This document shows positions 53,684 through 64,000 of a DNA stretch of 64,000 bases, piece after piece. The position numbers and the translations under genes are program-made. Below the pieces are notes generated by a model. It did no database searches. It was not told the DNA's origin and saw nothing but the letters and a program-made list of their open reading frames with translations. Source of the DNA: Takakia lepidozioides (Eukaryota; Streptophyta; Takakiopsida; Takakiales; Takakiaceae); the NCBI GenBank assembly GCA_030704615.1, contig CM060731.1, forward strand, positions 83,244,756 through 83,308,755. The letters run 5' to 3'. The stretch's first letter is position 1, and every line of letters begins with the position of its first letter.

Positions 53684-54627
53684 TGTTAGAGGACTGTCTG
53701 GGACTTAGACACTTATACGGGATCTGTAGGGTACCCTTAATTTTTGCATAGACTGAGACCAACAGGAGCCTTAGGGGTGACAGCAGCGCACTGTAGAGGG
53801 GGGTTACACAGCCCGTCACAGCCCACACAGCCCACACAGCCCGTCACAGTCGACACAGCCAACACAGCCCGTCACAGCCGACACAGCCACACAGACCGTC
53901 ACAGCCGACACCCAGCCCCACAGCCCGTCACAGTCACACACCAGTCACAGCCCGTCGCAGTTTCACACAGCCAGTCACAGCTTGACACAGCTATCACGAC
54001 CCATAGGGAACGGAGAGCAGGACAGGGAACGACTGTGGGGAACAACACCTGCAAGTGGAACATGTTAGTTCCACGGACGACGGTTAGTGAGGAAACGGTT
54101 AGAGCCACGGGTAGGAAGATAAAGGGAGAAGCAAGGACGGAGAGTGGGGGATTCTTGGAAGCACTTGAGGGGGAGATCGGGCGGAGAGGAAGATCGGAAG
54201 CCAAGATGGAGAGCGCGGTGAAGAAGGAACGAGGATTAGTAGATGCTTGTTATATGCAAAGCGATAGTGATATAGTAGAGCAGATTGGAGACACAATGGC
54301 TTCGGCCTGATACCTGATAAATCCTAATCGGATACTTATACGATACAATCACACTGTGTAGAGAGATCTGAGTGAAGCTGTGGAATGAATGGATGAGTTG
54401 ATGGAATCCAATAGATTGATAAAGCAAACTGATACTTAATTATCAATGGTAAGGTAGCTAACATGAATGCCAAAAGGAAACAAATAGGAAACACCCCCAT
54501 GATACACTAGCTGTAGGTCATGACTGATTGTTCTGCGCGGGCTGAGTACTTAGAGATTTCCAACTCTTCTATCTTGGAGTTTCCGCCTCGGATAGCGAAG
54601 GGATGGGTGAGTAAAAGCAGCGTGACA
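53684..54627 (+). repeat. 3' LTR of A and 5' LTR of B (944 bp)
   Basis: Same sequence as 45241-46199 with substitutions and a different CACAGCC minisatellite. It is followed by a PBS-like TGGCAACCATACTGGGG and a second internal region, so A and B share this LTR in tandem, as unequal LTR recombination produces. Confidence 0.88.
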
Positions 54628-55212
54628 TTTGGCAACCATACTGGGGAACTGAGTCATGAACAACCAGATGTGACAGGCATCTGGTGGGATCTTGGTGGTT
54701 GGACCATTAAAGAATTTGAAGTGAATCAAATTCCCTGTGGAACGAAGGAAGAAAGATTGTCCAAACAATTCTTTCAAAGGTTCTTGGAATTGCCAGACGG
54801 TTGTAAAGAAAATATTCTTAAGCGAGTGCATGATGCTGATCCGGAATGGGGTCTGGAGAAAGGAGTGATAAAATTTATCAGGTAGCCTGTAGAGAAAGCA
54901 CGTTGGTTACCAACATTGGTTTATGTGATAGCATTGCTATCCATTAAGCGAGTAGAGTTTGAAGGCTGGGAAGAAAGAAAGGTGAATGTTTATACTCATA
55001 TGCATGAAGAGCTTGTACTGGTAAAGAATTGGATTCCAAAGGATATTTTGTGGATCAAACTCACACCAAGAACAGCTTTTCAGACTTGTTTGCCATATGG
55101 TTATATGGTAACGGAGACTTCTAGTATAGCCAAGGGTGCATTGAAGCTTGAAAGAAACCCAGGCATATATGAGAGATATTACAGAAGAGAGTTTGGGTTA
55201 TTGCCACATTAA
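54628..55212 (+). pseudogene. ORF1 of element B, frameshifted
   Basis: Same accessory ORF as at 46293 in element A. It runs from the IWWDLGGW region through FFQRFLELPDGCKENIL; a frame change near 54875 (KGVIKFIR then stop) leads into the VYVIALLSIKRVEF half at 54916-55212. Confidence 0.7.
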
Positions 55213-55233
55213 AAGAAATGAAAGACATGGGAC

Positions 55234-57168
55234 ATGAGTGATGAAAGAGAAGCTAGACGCCAGAGATATTCAGCAAAAAGAGAAAGCTATCTGAAAACTA
55301 ATTATCCATATCTTTGGGAGAGAGGAATAGACATAGGGGAATCATCTGGACCTCTCACACCATTAAGATCAAAGAGTACATCACCTATACCGGAAGACAC
55401 TAGAGTTGGATGCCACTCCTTCTGTTTCTTTGGCAAGAAAGATTAGGGAATTGGTACGGGAAGAAGATCAATCACGAGGTGAAAGATCTGAGGTACATCC
55501 TTGGATAAAAGATTTGACAGAAATCTTTGATAAGAGTTGGCATGGAACACCAAAAGCAGGAACTCTCCAGTTTCTGAAGCAGAAGGTGAAGAAGGAGAAG
55601 AGGATGTGGCAGAGCCAACGGAGAGTTCAGACTCTCCAACACCATTACAGTTGAGTTACATGAGTGAAGAAGAAACCCCAGCACGAACTTGGAGGATGAA
55701 AACAGAGAGAAGAAATTGGAAGATGAAGAATATGAAGAAGTAGACCCAACAGCTGAGGTTGAGACTACAACCATGACATCCCAACCCGTTGGACCTGGAT
55801 CAAGTGGAGCACTTGGATCACAGGCCAACGAGGTGTCGGCTCAGGGGGATCAGGCGGGCGGCCTGGATCTGGCTCTGGGGACAGGGAGTGTGGGAGTAGT
55901 GCAACAAAGCTGGGAATACTGTGAATATCGTGGGGCTAGAAGCAGGGAGTGCTCAAGGGCCACCACTTGGTGGAAGATCCACCACAAAAAAATAGGTCCA
56001 GAAGGACCAGCACCAGTAAGGGTGCCCAGCACCTGTTAGTGGGCAGAAGGTAGGGCCACAGATGGCGTTACAACCAACACGGGCAAAACCACCCTTTCCA
56101 ATATATTCAGGAAAAAGGGATCCCGATGTACACATTAGCCAATTTGAGCACATGTGTATAGTGAACAATGAGAATGGCGATGATGCCAAGATGAAGATTG
56201 TTTCATTGTTCACTCATCAAGAAAGCAAGTGAATGGTATGCAAGATTCCCTGATAATCATTTCCTAACCTGGAATGGCTTGAGTACAACATTTCGAAATA
56301 GGTTGAGGACAAGTAAAACTTAAGATGAAGTGTATGGAAGTTTACAACAGTTAAAGCAAAAGACGCATGAAACTGTTGAGGAGTACATGGGAAAGATGGA
56401 ATTGATATGAAAAAGCTGGCTGCAGTACCAGCACCCGGTTTACAGAAGACTTTGTTTGTGAGTGGACTAAGGCCAGAGTTGCAAAAGAAAGTGGATATGT
56501 TACCCCATAATACAGTGGATGAGGCATTGAAACTGCAAACATAATTGAGCAATTGGGAATGGTCAGGAGAGAGAAAAGAGATGATGAGGACTCTGAGGAT
56601 GAGTCAGATGAAGAAGAAGAGCAAGAACTAAAAGAAAGAGTAAGAGAAAGGAGAAGTTGAAGAGGGATAACTATGGAAAAAAATTGGAAGAATCTTGAGA
56701 ATATGCCACAGAGGCTGCAACACATTGGAGGAAGGGTGTATGGTGGTGCAAAGTGCCAGAATGAAGGCCATACCACCACAGAATGCCACATGAGGAGAAA
56801 CACTATACTATCTGTAAAATGGATACCATTCTACTGAGAATGTTACTACAACGAAGGACAGCTGCAAGAGAACCTAGGCAAGTAAGGGTGCATCAGGTGC
56901 AGCCCCAGCCAAGAAGAAACAATGATCAGGACCACTATGGTAGGTCTGGTGGGTATAACAATGGCATGGAAGGGAGAGGTAATTCAAGAGGGAATTACCA
57001 AGGAAATTCCAGAGGCAACTATCAGGTAATCCAAGGGGGAATTACCAGCCCGGGAATCAGGATTATAGAAATAATCCAAGAACAGACCAAGGGCGAGGAC
57101 CCAATGGTGAAGAACTATGTTACTATTGTAATCAGCCAGGACATCGCAAGGCAGCCTGTTCATTCTTG
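55234..57168 (+). pseudogene. gag of element B, multiple frameshifts
   Basis: Begins with the same MSDEREARRQRYSAK start and keeps the order of gag in A, including the capsid-like part and the final CCHC knuckles near 57115-57165. At least five small indels (near 55400, 55560, 55680, 56200 and 56410) break the frame. It has no insertion where A is split, so it shows the empty site. Confidence 0.85.
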
Positions 57169-57301
57169 ATAAGACACCAGAATGAGATGAGAGCTCCTGT
57201 GAATGAGGGCCCAGTGGTGGCAGCTCACATGGTTAGGCCATGTGTTGTACCAGAAGTAAGTACAATGATAGTACAAGAAGTAAAGCCAAACTAATACCTC
57301 C

Positions 57302-57801
57302 NNNNNNNNNNNNNNNNNNNNNNNNNNNNNNNNNNNNNNNNNNNNNNNNNNNNNNNNNNNNNNNNNNNNNNNNNNNNNNNNNNNNNNNNNNNNNNNNNNN
57401 NNNNNNNNNNNNNNNNNNNNNNNNNNNNNNNNNNNNNNNNNNNNNNNNNNNNNNNNNNNNNNNNNNNNNNNNNNNNNNNNNNNNNNNNNNNNNNNNNNNN
57501 NNNNNNNNNNNNNNNNNNNNNNNNNNNNNNNNNNNNNNNNNNNNNNNNNNNNNNNNNNNNNNNNNNNNNNNNNNNNNNNNNNNNNNNNNNNNNNNNNNNN
57601 NNNNNNNNNNNNNNNNNNNNNNNNNNNNNNNNNNNNNNNNNNNNNNNNNNNNNNNNNNNNNNNNNNNNNNNNNNNNNNNNNNNNNNNNNNNNNNNNNNNN
57701 NNNNNNNNNNNNNNNNNNNNNNNNNNNNNNNNNNNNNNNNNNNNNNNNNNNNNNNNNNNNNNNNNNNNNNNNNNNNNNNNNNNNNNNNNNNNNNNNNNNN
57801 N
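57302..57801. other. 500-N assembly gap
   Basis: Exactly 500 N. The sequence to the left reads gag to protease on the plus strand; to the right the same family reads RT to gag on the minus strand. The round number suggests a placeholder of unknown true length. Confidence 0.99.
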
Positions 57802-58330
57802 TGACCCTGGTTCCAGTTCAATTTATGCTGACAGACTTCAGGTGGTATCCCTTTTAGATCCTCATAGCTCCAAGCAAATACATCTCTGTATTTGATGAAC
57901 AAGCTTTTAGCTTCTTCGAAGAATTCCGGCTCCAAATCAGCTCCTACTTTCACCATCCTTGGTTCCTCGGAGTTCCCACATTTACTTCTCTCACCTGCTC
58001 AATCAGCTGTGATTGTACAACCAGTCACCACTTCATCTGTAAGCTCACAGTGGCTGGTTCTTCTAGGATTTCTATTTCTCCTTCTCTTTTCATAGAAATT
58101 GTGAGGTAAATGCTGTTTCTTCTTCTTTGTGTTGCTGTCACTAACCACAGCAGATACCCCTCAAACAACTTAGGCTTTCCAGCCGCATCTCTGCCAACTT
58201 GCTCCCACTCTGGGGTGCAGCAAATAGGAGGTTAGCTTCCTGCTCCTCTCATCCAGTCCTCCCCTCAGGTCATACTACTCTGACTCCTCGAGGTCTTCTT
58301 GTAGCAGGTAACTACTAGATTTCTTTGTGG
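57802..58330 (-). pseudogene. RT N-terminal region of element C
   Basis: KVGADLEPEFFEEAKSLF and YRDVFAWSYEDLKGIP are readable at 57956-57820. Upstream frames are broken by indels. The palm domain falls in the gap. Confidence 0.7.
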
Positions 58331-59180
58331 TAATTTGTATCTCGTGCATCCCATTATGCACAGTTAGTAACTGAGAATTCAGTCATGGAATACCCTGGCC
58401 TGTGTCAGCCACGGACGTCCCAATAATAAGGAATAAGCCTCCATGACTTCATCCATTTTTAATACAGTTATGTGATCAGAAAGATCATTTTCTGTATCTG
58501 TTATCTTAACTCCTCTTATTTAATCCCAATGGCTGTACACTTCTTTGATCTGCAATTGTTACTGTAAATGGGGCTGGTTTCATGTTACTTAGACCAAGCT
58601 TCTTCCTTAATTGGTAGTCTGTCATGATATTTACTACAGAACCACCATCTATCAGTACATCAGTTAGTTCTGTGCTTCCAATTCTCAATTGGATTACTGG
58701 CATAGAATCATCAAAGTCCATGACTGGTTCTCGCCCTTCCGGCTTCACATTATAACGGTCACCTTGCTGTTCAGGTCTGTGTTTCCTGTTTCTTGGGCAA
58801 TTCGATTGATTGCCTGATACAGCCTGTGCCTACAATAAGGTGCCACAGCTAATAGCTGTCCAATGGTAATTTCTGCTTTGGTCTGACATATTACTTCAGC
58901 CAAAGTCTCTTCATTACTTTGCATGTCTGCATCTTCTTTCCCCCTTTCTTCCTCACTCTCCTCTTTTTCTCCATCCGAATCAGAGGAATCTGCCACAGGA
59001 ATATCAGTACTCTTTTGCATTTCCCTTATAGTATCTGCACTTCCTTGTGCAGTTCCTTCTCATCCTTCCAAGTTTCTTCCTCTTCAGGCATATCATTGCC
59101 ACTTCCAGTCTCATCTTCTTCTCTTCTACTGGAGGTATTATTAGCTTTACTTCTTGTTACATCATTGTACTTACTTCTGG
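58331..59180 (-). pseudogene. protease region of element C
   Basis: Frames 59020-58745 and 58748-58506 carry KSTDIPVADSSDSDGE, the spacer CQTKAEITIGQLLAVAPYCR, and the protease active-site region VLIDGGSVVNIM. A frame change lies near 58747. Confidence 0.75.
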
Positions 59181-61220
59181 TACAACACATGGCCTAACCA
59201 TATGTGAGCTGCCACCACTGGGCCTCATTCACAGGAGCTCCATCTCATTCTGGTGGTCTTAATCCAGAATGAACAGGCTGCCTGCGATGTCCTGGCTGAT
59301 TACAATAGTAACATAGCTCTCCACCATTGGGTCCTCGCCCTTTGGTCTGTGGTCTTGGATTTATTTCTATAATCCTGATTCCCGGGCTGGTAAATTCCCC
59401 CTCGCGATTACCCTGATAGTTTGCCTCTGGAATTCCTTGGTAATTCCCTCTTGAATTACCTCTTCCTTCCATGCCATTGTTATAACCACCAGACCTACCA
59501 TAGTGGTCCTGATCATTGCTTCTTCTGGCTGGGTTGCACCTGATGCACCCTCACTTGCCTAGGTTCTCTGGCAGCTGTCCTTCTGTTGTAGTAACAATTC
59601 TCAGTAGAATGGTTATCCATTTACAGATAGTACAGTGTTTCTCCTTCATGTGGCATTCTGTAGGGGTATGGCCTTCATTCTGGCACTTTGCACACCATAC
59701 AACCTTCCTCCAATGTGTTGCAGCCCTCTGTGGCATACTTCTTCAGATTCTTCCAATCTTTTCTCATAGTTATCCCTCTTCAACTTTTCCTTTCTCTTAC
59801 TCTTTCTTTTTAGTTCTTGCTCTTCTTCTTCATCTGACTCATCTTCAGAGTCCTCATCTTCCTTTTTCTCTCTCCTGAGCATCCAATTGCTCAATTCTTG
59901 TTCGCAGTTTCAAATGCCTCCTCCACTGTATTATGGGGTAACAATATCCACTTTCTTCTGCAACTCTGGTCTTAGTCCACTCACAAACCAAGTCTTCTGT
60001 AAACGGGTGCTGGTACTGCAGCCAGCTTTTTCATCATCAATTCCATCTTCTCCATATAATCTTCAAACAGTTCATGCTTCTTCTGCTTCAGCTGTTGTAA
60101 ACTTCCATCACTTCATCCTCAGTTTTTACTTGTCCTGAACCTATTTCGAAATGCTGTATTCAAGCCATTCCAGGTTAGGAAATGATTATCAGGGAATCTT
60201 GCATACCATTCACTTGCTTTCTTGATAAGTGACAAAGGAAACAGTCTCATCTTGGCATCATCGCCATTCTCATTGTTCACTATACACATGTGCTCAAATT
60301 GGCTAATGTGTACATCGGGATCCCCTTTTCCTGAATATATTGGAAAGGGTGGTTTGCCCGTGTGGTTTTTGTAACGCATCTGTGGCCCTACCTTCTGCCC
60401 ACTGACAGGTGCTGGCACCCTTGCTGGTGCTGGTCCTTCTGGACCTGTTGTTTTTGTGGTGGATCTTCCACCAAGTGGTGGCCCTTGAGCACTCCCTGCT
60501 TCTGGCCCCACGATATTCACAGTATTCCCAGCTTCAGTTGCACTACTTCCCACATCCCTGTCCCCCCAGAGCCAGATCCAGGCAGCCCGCCTGATCCCCC
60601 TGAGCCGACACCTTCGTTGGCCTGTGATCCAAGTGTTGCTCCACTTGATCCAGGTCCAACGGGTTGGATGTCCTGGTTGTAGTCTCAACCTCAGCTGTTG
60701 GGTCTACTTCTTCATATTCTTCCTCTTCCAATTTCTTCTCTCTGTTTTCATCATTCAGTTCTGCCCTTGGGTTTCTTCTTCACTCATGTAACTCAACTGT
60801 TAATGGTGTTGGAGAGTCTGAACTCTCCGTTGGCTCTGCCACATCCTCATCTCCTTCTTCTCTTCTGCTTCAGAAACTGGAGTTCCTGCTTTTGGTGTTC
60901 CATGCCAACTTTTATCAAAGATTTCTGTCAAATCTTTTATCCAAGGATGTACCTCAGATCTTTCACCTCTTGATTGATCTTCTTCCTGTACCAATTCCCT
61001 TAATCTTTCTGGCAAAGAAACAGAAGGAGTGGCATCCAACTCTAGTTCTTCCGGTATAGGTGATGCACTTTTTGATCTTGATGGTGTGAGAGGTCCAGAT
61101 GTTCCCCTATGTCTATTTCCTCTCTCCCAAAGATATGGATAATTAGCTTTCAGTAGCTTTCCCTTTTTAATGAATATCTTTGTCGTCTAGCTTCTCTTTC
61201 ATCACTCATGTCCCATGTCT
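59181..61220 (-). pseudogene. gag of element C, multiple frameshifts
   Basis: Contains the CYYCNQPGHRR knuckle near 59290, the acidic EDEDSEDESDEEEEQEL segment near 59860, the capsid-like FPIYSGKGDPDVHISQFEH near 60330 and the N-terminal half near 60900-61210. The junction at about 60110-60150 shows the uninterrupted gag sequence that defines the insertion in A. Confidence 0.82.
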
Positions 61221-61821
61221 TTCATTTCTTTTTTAATGTGGCAATAACCAAAACTCTCTTCTGTAATATCTCTCGTATATGCCGGATTTCTTTCAAGCTT
61301 CAATGACCCTTGGCTATACTTGAAGTCTCCGTTACCATATAAACCATATGGCAAACAAGTCTGAAAAGCTGTCTTGGTGTGAGTTGATCCACAAAATATC
61401 CTTTGGAATCCAATTCTTTACCAGTACAAGCTCTTATGCATATGAGTATAAACATTCACCTTTCTTTCTTCCCAGCCTTCAAACTCTACTCGTTTAATGG
61501 ATACAATGCTATCACATAAACCAATGTTGGTAACCAAACGTGCTCTTCCTCTACAGGCTACCTGATAAATCTTTATCCTCCTTTCTCCAGAACCCATTCT
61601 GGATCAGCATCATGCACTCGTTTAAGAATATTTTCTTTACATCCGTCTGGCAATTCCAAGAACCTTTGAAAGAACTGTTGGGACAAATCTCTTCCTTCGG
61701 TTTCACAGGGAGGGGAATTTGATTCACTTCAAATTCTTTAATGGTCCAACCACCATGATCCCACCAGATGCCTGTCACATCTGGTTGTTCATGTCCCAGT
61801 TCCCCAGTTATGGTCGCCAAA
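61221..61821 (-). pseudogene. ORF1 of element C, decayed
   Basis: Reads GIWWDHGGWTIKEFEVNQIP near 61770-61720, then breaks. Later pieces up to about 61250 match the FEGWEERKVNVYTHM half. Several indels. Confidence 0.65.
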
Positions 61822-62956
61822 TGTCGCGCGGCTTTACTCACCCATCCCTTCGCTATCCGAGGCCGGAAACTCCAAGATAGAAGAGTTGGAAAATCTCTAA
61901 GTACTCCAGGGGCCCGGCAGAACAATCAGTCATGACCTACAGCTAGTGTATATGGGGGGTTTCCTATTGTTTCCCTTTTCGCATTCATCTTAGCTACCTT
62001 ACCATTGATAATTACGTTAGTTTCCTTCACTTCCTCCATTCAATCCACAGCTTCACTCAGATCTCTCTACACAGTGTGATTGTATCGTATAAATATCAGA
62101 TTATGATTTATCAGGTATCAGGCCGAAGCCCATTGTATCTCTATCTCCTCTACAATATCCCTACGGCTTTGCCTCTAACAAGCATCTACTAATCCTCCTT
62201 CATCGTGCTCTCCGATCTCCGCTTCGCCTGACTCCCAAGTCCTCCCCGAATAATGATCTCATCATAATCCCGTTCTTCCCTTATCCTCCTATCCGCGGTT
62301 CTAACCGTTTCCCTCTCTAACCGTCGTATGTGAACTAACATGTTCCCTTCTCTGGTGTTGTTCCCCCAGTCGTTCCCTGTCCTACTCTCGTTCCCTATTA
62401 TCGTGACAGCTGTGTTCAAGCGGTGACTGGCTGTGTTTGGCTGTGTCGGGCTGTGGACTGGCTGTGTGGCTATGCCGGGCTGTGACTGGCTGTGTGGGCT
62501 GTGTCTGCTGTGACGACTGTGACGGGCTTGTGTGGGCTGTGTGGGCTGTGTGACGACTATGAGGGCTGTGTGGGCTGTGACGGTTTATGTGACGGGCTGT
62601 GTTGCTGTGACGGCTGTGTGGGCTGTTGTGGGTTGTGACGACTAGGACGGGCTGTGTGGGCTGTGACGGCTGTGACGGGCTGTGTTGGCTGGAGTGTGTG
62701 AGCTGTGTGGGCTGTGTGGGCTGTGTCGGCGTGTCGGGCTGTGTGGGCTGTGTCGGCTGTGTCGCTGTGTGGGCTGTGGTGGAATGTGACGGCTGTGTGT
62801 GTGACGGCTGTGTGGGCTGTTTGTGGGTGTGTAACCCCCTTCTACAGTGCTCTGCTGTCACCCCCTAAGGTTCCTGTTTGTCTCAGTCTGTGCCAAAAAT
62901 TAAGGGTACCCTACAGATCCCGTATAAGTGTCTAAGTCCCCTACAGTCCTCTAACA
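61822..62956 (-). repeat. LTR of element C (1135 bp)
   Basis: Starts TGTTAGAGGACTGTAGGGG at 62956 and ends ...GACA at 61822. It is longer than the other two LTRs because the GGCTGTG(T/A) minisatellite (about 62400-62835) is roughly twice as long. Confidence 0.88.
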
Positions 62957-63418
62957 CTTCCGTCTGTGGTACTCCGACACAGGTGTGTGTATTATTGCAC
63001 CTCAGGATTCCCTTTGGGCAACTATTGCACCTCTGGAATCTCTGTCTCCTTGGACCAGACCAGAATATTCATAGAGAAGGTCCACTTTCTCCATTTATGC
63101 CACATCTGTTAGGTAGTTGGAATATCTAACCCTTCTCTTTCCAAATCAATTATTCTGTTGAGCTGCATGGACAACTTGTGACCTTGTGACCAGTCGGATC
63201 AGCTGGACTGTGATGGGTTGTGATGCTGAAGTAACTTCCTCTCCTCTCTGAAGGTCCTGCTTCCAGTAATAGCATTTCTATGTGCTGCTGCTGTGCCCCT
63301 CCTGCACATGAGCTGGGAAAACATTATCATGCGGAATCCGTGAAGCCAGTGGATCCGCCACAACAGTCTTTCCCAGTCTCTGCCTCTTAGTCTCGGGTTG
63401 CCCTGCGGTCCACCTCAC

Positions 63419-63941
63419 GGTGTGAAGAGCCTTGCTCTTCCATTGCAGTGGTTTCTGGCTTCAAACACTCCCATTCCTTTCTTTTTTGCGCATCAAGTAT
63501 GCCAGAATCAAGAATTATTTGAGCAATGATTGGGCCAGACACTATGATAGGAGGACTTGCGGTAGTACCGTGTAATCTTTTCATCTCCTCCACCAGTGTG
63601 GTGTACATTAATGTCCGCCCATGTACCTCTTGTCCCTTCAGGCCTTTGAGTATTTCCTCCGTGAAGGATCTGCTCAAATATTGTTGGTTCTGTTTCATGC
63701 AATCATAACGTTCAATAACTGGCCTACCTCTTTTAGCCCTGGGTACACAGCCTTGGTACAAGCAAACCCTGAGTTTTAAAGAAACTCCCTCTTGGAATAA
63801 GTCCCCTATTTGCAGTCTGGCCCTGTGTTCCTCCACATGCACCTGACCTGCTGGGCAATCGAAACAATTGCTGGAGTATAGGGGAGTAATTGATAATTCA
63901 ACTCCCTTCACCGTTGTTGTTCCTGTCCTTGGCTCAAAGTT
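63419..63941 (-). CDS. exon-like ORF of unknown gene
   Basis: An open stretch of 523 nt lies between an acceptor (TTACATTTTTGCAG) and a donor (CACACC|GTGAGG) on the minus strand. The product has SNCFDCPAGQVHVEEHRARL, a basic RAKRGRPVIERYDCMKQNQQ, RSFTEEILKGLKGQEV and PPIIVSGPIIAQIIL. I do not recognise it. It lies on the same strand as the two-exon gene at 44600-45225, on the other side of the LTR cluster, so both could be parts of one gene whose intron was filled by the retrotransposons. The sequence cannot prove this. Confidence 0.45.
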
Positions 63942-64000
63942 CTGCAAAAATGTAACAGGTACTGTCTATGGTGTAATGTCCAATCTAGGCGTGTCTATGC

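Larger units (their letters stand above)
45241..54627 (+). mobile_element. Ty3/gypsy LTR retrotransposon A, pol-deleted and carrying a 3.3-kb insertion
   Basis: 5' LTR 45241-46199, PBS-like TGGCGACCATACTGGGG at about 46202, ORF1 (46293-46787), gag (46809-47890 and 51228-52183), protease (52157-53059) and the start of RT (to about 53666). A polypurine tract follows directly (53667-53680), then a 3' LTR (53684-54627). RT core, RNase H and integrase are absent, so A is non-autonomous. Gag is split by the mosaic insert 47891-51227. The 3' LTR doubles as the 5' LTR of the next copy. Confidence 0.88.
57802..62956 (-). mobile_element. Ty3/gypsy element C, inverted, partial
   Basis: On the minus strand from 62956: LTR (62956-61822), ORF1 (about 61821-61250), gag (about 61220-59180), protease (about 59170-58330) and the start of RT (to 57802), where the gap begins. 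Frames are broken repeatedly. It belongs to the same family as A and B. No 3' LTR is visible because of the gap. Confidence 0.85.

Noticed and set aside
57240-57956. Long ORFs spanning the N gap
   Set aside because: They consist almost wholly of X residues from the N run.

Overview
The window looks like nuclear DNA of a streptophyte (charophyte alga or early land plant; a Chara-like genome is my guess, not something the sequence proves). Supporting points are GT-AG introns, a plant-type GT32 glycosyltransferase related to Arabidopsis At4g19900, an eS7 ribosomal-protein fragment, a PPR-like fragment, Ty3/gypsy LTR elements and hAT/TIR elements. There are no operons and no sign of bacterial organisation. 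One 500-N scaffold gap lies at 57302-57801.

Layout. 0-5.2 kb: long minus-strand reading frames of unknown identity, then a broken plus-strand gene of a SWIM zinc-finger family. 5.75-10.93 kb (minus): the only clearly intact gene, a six-exon type II membrane GT32 protein with phase-consistent introns. 12-15.6 kb: a 500-bp hAT MITE with a perfect 8-bp target duplication, a 63-bp triple repeat, a GGGTAA-rich stretch and a 282-bp duplication. 15.66-21.16 kb: a fold-back element with 357-bp inverted repeats carrying a gypsy-type Gag, an upstream ORF and the start codon exon of ribosomal protein eS7. 21.16-24.84 kb: decayed gypsy integrase followed by a PHD finger, then a separate reverse-transcriptase relic.

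24.845-37.237 kb: a 12.4-kb segment bounded by imperfect inverted termini. It holds about twelve GCGACCGCC/GGCGGTCGC hairpins, a TATA-like box and eleven head-to-tail ~1-kb units, each built partly from four ~120-bp subrepeats. 37.2-45.2 kb: gene-poor, with minisatellites built on palindromes such as GTTCGGTGCCGAAC, a broken RING-H2 gene and a two-exon gene of unknown function. 45.24-62.96 kb: LTR-retrotransposon pile-up of one family: element A, element B sharing an LTR in tandem, the gap, and element C inverted. A has lost most of pol and carries a 3.3-kb mosaic insertion that includes a second SWIM-family copy. 62.96-64 kb: an exon-like ORF on the minus strand.

Together the window is one conserved gene in a landscape of nested mobile DNA. 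The most unusual parts are the satellite-bearing inverted-repeat segment, the Gag plus eS7 fold-back element, the integrase-linked PHD finger, and the duplicated SWIM-family module.
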